Below are positions 14,726 through 18,490 of a DNA stretch of 18,490 nt, in pieces. The first letter of the stretch is position 1. Each line of letters opens with the position of its first letter. Below the pieces are notes generated by a model. It made no database searches. It saw only the letters and a list, made by a program, of their open reading frames with translations, and was not told the DNA's origin. Made by a program: the position numbers and the translations under genes. Source of the stretch: JAFGJQ01 sp964586145 (GTDB lineage: Bacteria; Planctomycetota; Phycisphaerae; UBA1845); contig CAZPHH010000091.1 of the NCBI GenBank assembly GCA_964586145.1, positions 1-18,490 of the forward strand, read 5' to 3'.

Positions 14726-16582
14726 TCACCAGAGTCGGGGCGGGCCGGGGTTCAGGACGACGGTGGCACCCACAGAGGGCGGAACGAAGGGCACGAACTC
14801 TCCATCTTCCCAGTGAAGCCAGCGCAAGGACGGGTCTCCCAGGGGTTTTTCGAACCGAAACATGACCTCGGCCGGGCGGCGGTCGGGAGTCAGGGCGTTG
14901 ACGGTCACGGTCAGGCCGGTCAGGTGGACCTGTTGGCCCACCGCCATGGGGTTTCGGTCGTCGCGGACCAGTGAATCGAGCGGGCCGGTGAAAAAGCCCT
15001 GGTCCGGCCGGATGACCAGCGTGTGCGCATCGGGTCGGCGCAACGTGAGCCGGTCAATGCCCGGGGCCAGGGTTCGCAGATGACGCGGAACGGATTGGCC
15101 GGTTGCTTCGCGGAGCATGGGCGTGTAGGCGGCATGGACCATGCTGGGAGGATTGACCAGCACAAGGTCCTGCCGGGCGAGCGAATCATCCAGGGGCGTG
15201 CGGACCTGCAGTTGCTCATCCAGAGTGCGCGCGCCCACGGGCCGGCCGGCGCGCAGCGGCATGGCCAGCGGCGACAGCACGGCGTGAATCAGAAAGAGCA
15301 GCCCGCCGAGCACGACGAAGACCGCGCGGCCGGCCCGACCGGCGGGTCGGCCATCACCGCGACGAAACGCGGCAGCAAGGAGTTGAGCGAGCAGGGCATA
15401 GGCGCCGATTCCCGCGAACATCATGAGGCGGTCCGCCGCAAACGCGGCGCAGGCGGGCAGCGCGGAAAGCATCATGCCCGTGGCCCAGAACCGAGCCGAT
15501 CGGCTTTGCCGCAGCAGCGGCCACAGGGCCAGAGCCAGCAGAACGCAGGCAGCCGTCGCGGCTCGCCAGTGCCACAGTGCGAAGCCCTCACCCAGCACCG
15601 GCTTGAGAACGAGGCTCGTCTCCGCCGGAGGCAAGGCCCATTGCCCCAGCAGCATCAGGGGCAGATTGTGAAGGACGGCGGCGGCGTGCCGTCCGGGCTC
15701 CACCAGCGGGTCCACGTAGCCGCCCACGTGTTCCACCCCGGCACCAAAAGCCGTCCACCCCACCCGCCAGGCCAGAGCCACCACGACGAACGGCGTCAGA
15801 GAAAGCAGCCGGCTTTGCCACCGGCCCCGGTCGAGCCAGAGTGCATACGCGGCCAGGTAGCCGCACACGGCCACTCCCGCCTCCTTGGCCAGCAGGCTCA
15901 GAAGCAAAGCGCCCGCGGCCAACGCCGCGAAGGCCGGTCGACGTTCGCGCCGCCAGCGATCGTGAGCGATCAGCGTGAACGCGGCGAAGGCCAAGGCAAT
16001 CAGCGTGTTTCGATTGGCCAGGAAACCGACAACCATGCCGTGAGCGTCGTTCACGGCGTAGAGCACGGCGGCGGCAGCGGCCAGGCCGGTGGTGGGCAGC
16101 AGGCGGCGGTATGCGCAGGCAATCGCGGCGACGGCGACCGCGTACCAGAGAATGCTCTGCGCGTGCATCCAGACAGGACCGGACGGCCAGAGCCAGTAGT
16201 CGATGCGATGACTCAACGCGGTGAACGGACGGAAGAAGGCGGCCTTGGCGTGCGGGTACGTCCACCAGGGCAGGAACCCGATGTCCATCGCCCGGTGCAT
16301 TCGCTCGGGGTCTCCGTCGAAGAACCGGAACATGTTCCACCAGGGCGGCAGCAGCTCTCCGTAGTGCGCGGAGCCCGTCATCACCATGCGGTGGAAATGG
16401 TCGTCCACCACCCAGCCGGCACGCAAGGAAGGCAGCGTCAACAGGATGGCGAGCATCGCCGCCACCAACGGCCAGGGAGCGCGAATCACCCACGACGGGC
16501 GTGGTGAGAGCGAGAGAAACGCGGCGGACGGTTCTTCAGAATCCTGAACCAACAGGTTCTCTCCGCTCGGGCCAAGGCACAT
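14726..16582 (-). CDS. Multi-pass integral membrane protein, GT-C glycosyltransferase-like
   Basis: About 618 residues from ATG at 16582; a GTG directly before it (16585) is also possible. After a polar N-terminus there are about ten hydrophobic segments between residues 40 and 425. An acidic pair follows the first one (WVVDDHFHR), the position where GT-C glycosyltransferases (PMT/ArnT-like) keep catalytic Asp residues in the first extracytoplasmic loop. Other features are NANRNTLIALAF-like and LLAKEAGVAVCGYLAAYALW segments common in such membrane proteins. The C-terminal 190 residues are soluble (PDQGFFTGPLDSLVRDD...). It may transfer a sugar from a lipid carrier, but no specific function can be assigned. 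It starts 14-17 nt after the preceding gene, indicating an operon. Confidence 0.85.
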   Translation of the reverse strand: MCLGPSGENLLVQDSEEPSAAFLSLSPRPSWVIRAPWPLVAAMLAILLTLPSLRAGWVVDDHFHRMVMTGSAHYGELLPPWWNMFRFFDGDPERMHRAMDIGFLPWWTYPHAKAAFFRPFTALSHRIDYWLWPSGPVWMHAQSILWYAVAVAAIACAYRRLLPTTGLAAAAAVLYAVNDAHGMVVGFLANRNTLIALAFAAFTLIAHDRWRRERRPAFAALAAGALLLSLLAKEAGVAVCGYLAAYALWLDRGRWQSRLLSLTPFVVVALAWRVGWTAFGAGVEHVGGYVDPLVEPGRHAAAVLHNLPLMLLGQWALPPAETSLVLKPVLGEGFALWHWRAATAACVLLALALWPLLRQSRSARFWATGMMLSALPACAAFAADRLMMFAGIGAYALLAQLLAAAFRRGDGRPAGRAGRAVFVVLGGLLFLIHAVLSPLAMPLRAGRPVGARTLDEQLQVRTPLDDSLARQDLVLVNPPSMVHAAYTPMLREATGQSVPRHLRTLAPGIDRLTLRRPDAHTLVIRPDQGFFTGPLDSLVRDDRNPMAVGQQVHLTGLTVTVNALTPDRRPAEVMFRFEKPLGDPSLRWLHWEDGEFVPFVPPSVGATVVLNPGPPRLW

Positions 16583-16598
16583 CACGCGAGCCGAACCG

Positions 16599-17591
16599 TC
16601 ACCGCGGGGCCGGTTGCGAGGCCGGTTGACTGGCGGGCGGCGGGCGGTGGCCGAGCACCTGTTCGGCCGTCGCGCGACGAACGGCGGAGGTCATGTTCTG
16701 CCGCAACTGCATCCGGCCCAGCGGGGAATCCAGCCGAGAGGTCAAATCGAGGCTCGTTTCCGCCGAGGAAAGCTGCCCGGCGTCGTAGTCCCAGACGTAC
16801 TGCCCGCCGACGGTGCCGCTTTCAACCACAAAGGCGTCGCCCAGGCTCAACAGAGATGATGCGCCTCCGGAGGACGCCCCCTTGGTAAGCGTGCCCTTCA
16901 TCGCCAGCTCGGCCGTCTGCTGCCGGGCGTTCACGCGTCGGAACTCGAACTTCTGCTCCATGACCAGCGTTCCCACGCCAAGCGGCAGGGCGATCGACGT
17001 CTTCCGCGGCCAGGCAGCCCGGACGCGGGCCGGGCAGGGGGCGCCCGCCGTCACAAAGAGGGGCAGTTGCTCAAACGTCTCCCGGGAGAAGAACGAATCC
17101 GCCAGGCTGCCAAGGGGGTCGACCAGCCGGCCCCATCCGCCGGCGCCCGCGGTCAGGCCCACGAAGTCGATTACCCGCCCGGTCGGGTCCACCCGAATTG
17201 TGACCGGCCGCTCCAGCAGCCGCGCGAAAACCGGGGCCAGCGGCGAGGAGCTGCCGCTCTGGCGAGAGTCGTAATCGAGCATTTCGGAAATGCCGGGGAT
17301 TTCGCCGTCTGTTTTCAGGGCCATGTAGCACAGCCGCCACTGCAGCTCGGCAGAGCCGTCGTCGGCCACGGTCGTCACGCGGAGCGACATGCCCGACTCG
17401 GTGCGAACGGTGACCTGCTGGCCCACGCCCGCGTCCGGAACGGCCACCTCATGACGGATGACGCTGTTGGTGATGTAGTAGACCTCGGTGTCGGGCTTGA
17501 ACTTCGGAGCCAGATCAAACGGGGCGGCAAGGGCCGTCGGGCCGACCAGAACCGCGATCAGCATGCTTCGCATCAGGGGGTTTGCAGGCAT
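16599..17591 (-). CDS. Secreted hypothetical protein, DUF6263-like
   Basis: 330 residues from ATG at 17591, chosen because GGAGA lies 8 nt upstream and a signal peptide follows directly (MRSMLIAVLVGPTALAAPFD). The frame is open further upstream but that part is low-complexity Arg/Gly/Pro. The mature protein has FKPDTEVYYITNSVIRHEV, a VTTVADDGSAELQWRLCYMALK strand pair and VDPTGRVIDFVGL. This resembles planctomycete proteins grouped as DUF6263; the family name is from memory. A Pro/Ala/Ser-Gln tail (PPPASQPASQPAPR) ends it. It is probably periplasmic, function unknown. It is the middle gene of a three-gene operon. Confidence 0.82.
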   Translation of the reverse strand: MPANPLMRSMLIAVLVGPTALAAPFDLAPKFKPDTEVYYITNSVIRHEVAVPDAGVGQQVTVRTESGMSLRVTTVADDGSAELQWRLCYMALKTDGEIPGISEMLDYDSRQSGSSSPLAPVFARLLERPVTIRVDPTGRVIDFVGLTAGAGGWGRLVDPLGSLADSFFSRETFEQLPLFVTAGAPCPARVRAAWPRKTSIALPLGVGTLVMEQKFEFRRVNARQQTAELAMKGTLTKGASSGGASSLLSLGDAFVVESGTVGGQYVWDYDAGQLSSAETSLDLTSRLDSPLGRMQLRQNMTSAVRRATAEQVLGHRPPPASQPASQPAPR

Positions 17592-17634
17592 GGGCGGTCT
17601 CCATTCCAGGTTGGCGCCGTATCGGTCGCCGGTA

Positions 17635-17805
17635 TCAGGAGCGGTGTTCCGTCTCCTCGGTACGTGTGGCGAGGCCCCGCTGGTACGCCTTCCAGCCGGG
17701 ACACCACCGGATGTGCCATCGCCAGACCCGGGCCAGCCACGACCGCGGACGGCGTTCGGCAAGCTTCCGGCAGGGGCAGTAGGGACACAAGTGCCGGTAG
17801 GCCAT
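17635..17805 (-). CDS. Small Cys-rich conserved-looking protein
   Basis: 56 residues from ATG at 17805 (MAYRHLCPYCPCRKLAERRP...), with GGAG about 8 nt upstream; a GTG start at 17835 would add ten residues. It has a C-P-Y-C-P-C cluster and a later cysteine in HIRWCPGWKAYQRGL, so a metal-binding knuckle is possible. It is strongly basic and rich in Trp, with no signal peptide. I believe I have seen similar HxRWCPGWKAYQ sequences in planctomycete hypothetical proteins but cannot name a family. It lies 43 nt upstream of the DUF6263-like gene on the same strand. Confidence 0.6.
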   Translation of the reverse strand: MAYRHLCPYCPCRKLAERRPRSWLARVWRWHIRWCPGWKAYQRGLATRTEETEHRS

Positions 17806-17906
17806 CACGTGCTCCACAAACAAGCGCCGGGGCACACACGCCAGGGTCGATCATGGTAACGCCGGCGGCGGAAGGGGGCAAAACGGCGGTCCCGGCGCGG
17901 CGGGCC

Positions 17907-17912
17907 TATACT
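17907..17912 (+). promoter_or_regulatory. Possible -10 element giving a leaderless transcript
   Basis: TATACT ends 5 bases before the ATG at 17918, so initiation at the usual distance would fall on the start codon itself. No Shine-Dalgarno and no convincing -35 element are present. Confidence 0.35.
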
Positions 17913-17917
17913 CAGGT

Positions 17918-18310
17918 ATGCGAGCAGCGGGAAAGACCGAGCCGATCGTGATCGTGTACGACGCCGAGTGCGCCTTCTGCCGGGCACAGATTCGTGCCAT
18001 TCGCAAGTGGGACCGCGGCGGAAGGTGCGAGTTTGTCGCGGCCCAGGATCCCGACCTGCCGGACCGGTTTCCGCAATTGCAGGGGACGGACCTGGCGGAC
18101 GGGTTGCGAGTGATCCTGCCGGACGGGCAGGTCCGCCTCGGGGCCGACGCCGTCCACGCGATCGCCCAGCGCCTGCCTGCGGTTCGCTGGCTGTCCCCGG
18201 TGTATCGACTGCCCGGGGTCGGCGCCCTGTCCCGTCGGGCGTACGCCTGGATAGCCGCCAACCGACATGCCCTGAACCGCTCCTGTCAGACGGGCTCCTG
18301 CCGGTTGTAG
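17918..18310 (+). CDS. DCC-family (DUF393) thiol-disulfide oxidoreductase-like protein
   Basis: 130 residues, usual length for the family. The N-terminal strand and motif IVIVYDAECAFCRAQI match the YDxxCxxC signature that names the DCC family, here with D-A-E-C-A-F-C. The rest fits the pattern: LPDGQVRLGADAVHAIAQRLP, then RLPGVGALSRRAYAWIAANRHAL and a C-terminal CQTGSC. It is cytoplasmic or membrane-associated, with a redox role inferred from the family. It is divergent from the small Cys-rich gene and its start is preceded by a -10-like box. Confidence 0.92.
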   Translation: MRAAGKTEPIVIVYDAECAFCRAQIRAIRKWDRGGRCEFVAAQDPDLPDRFPQLQGTDLADGLRVILPDGQVRLGADAVHAIAQRLPAVRWLSPVYRLPGVGALSRRAYAWIAANRHALNRSCQTGSCRL

Positions 18311-18490
18311 GGCCCTGCCGAACCCCTACATCACGTTCACCGACCGCCTCAACGGCCAGGAGATCCAGCGCCCCCCTCGCCTCCGTGATGCGTGCGGGTC
18401 GCCCCATGCCCCCAACCCACCTCCAACTGCCCCGGTTGTCCAGAAAAATCACCTTTGCCCGTCTACGACTCCTTCAACCCTTGACGCGCG
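18311..18490. other. Right-edge sequence without a recognised gene
   Basis: 180 bases rich in C on the plus strand. No frame gives family-like protein and no clear terminator or promoter was found. Confidence 0.4.

Noticed and set aside
17805..18452. A 215-codon minus-strand frame opposite the DCC-family gene
   Set aside because: It is Arg/Gly/Pro-rich with no family features and lies opposite a well-supported gene.
1..18490. tRNA or rRNA genes, including a selC tRNA
   Set aside because: None was recognised by eye in the intergenic spaces; selenocysteine machinery must be sought elsewhere in the genome.

Overview
The window is GC-rich bacterial DNA whose gene content points to a member of the Planctomycetota, probably of the Phycisphaerae type. 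The pointers are secreted proteins ending in orphan dockerin-like calcium-binding repeats, a PEP-CTERM protein, a prepilin-type protein with a large globular domain, and palindromic repeats with a GACCGGC core scattered between genes. This placement is inference from gene style; there is no rRNA in the window.

Layout. (1) 1-877, minus strand, left-truncated: a secreted thioredoxin-fold protein whose reading frame contains an in-frame TGA exactly where the first cysteine of a CxxC motif would be. A bacterial SECIS-like hairpin follows the TGA. I read this as a probable selenoprotein with a U-x-x-C redox site, and it is the most interesting item here. (2) 1068-1499, minus: a small dockerin-bearing ORF without a signal peptide, possibly a remnant. 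(3) 1500-1891: noncoding, with one copy of the GACCGGC-type palindrome. (4) 1892-8882, minus: a glycan-use operon in the order GH1 beta-glucosidase, secreted GH144-like glucanase with Fn3 and dockerin, solute-binding protein, and two ABC permeases. No ATPase or regulator gene is present. (5) 8883-9303: a divergent control region with a LacI-type operator and a sigma-70-like promoter. (6) 9304-13256, plus: a PEP-CTERM protein, a tandem array of hairpin repeats, a prepilin-type protein, and a large secreted protein with beta-sandwich repeats and a dockerin. (7) 13430-13981, plus: a GNAT acetyltransferase. (8) 14143-14702, plus: promoter, long leader, glycine-rich RRM protein and a strong UUCG-loop terminator. 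(9) 14726-17805, minus: a likely three-gene operon (small Cys-rich protein, secreted DUF6263-like protein, multi-pass membrane protein). (10) 17918-18310, plus: a DCC-family thiol oxidoreductase-like protein, possibly leaderless.

How it fits together. The secreted glucanase would cut a beta-glucan outside the cell or in the periplasm. The binding protein and permeases would import oligosaccharides, and the cytoplasmic GH1 enzyme would finish hydrolysis. The divergent surface-protein cluster shares the control region, so both sides may respond to the same sugar-sensing LacI-family repressor encoded elsewhere. TGA is an ordinary stop for several other genes here (for example the binding protein and both proteins ending at 2873 and 16599), so the in-frame TGA in gene 1 is not explained by a changed genetic code.
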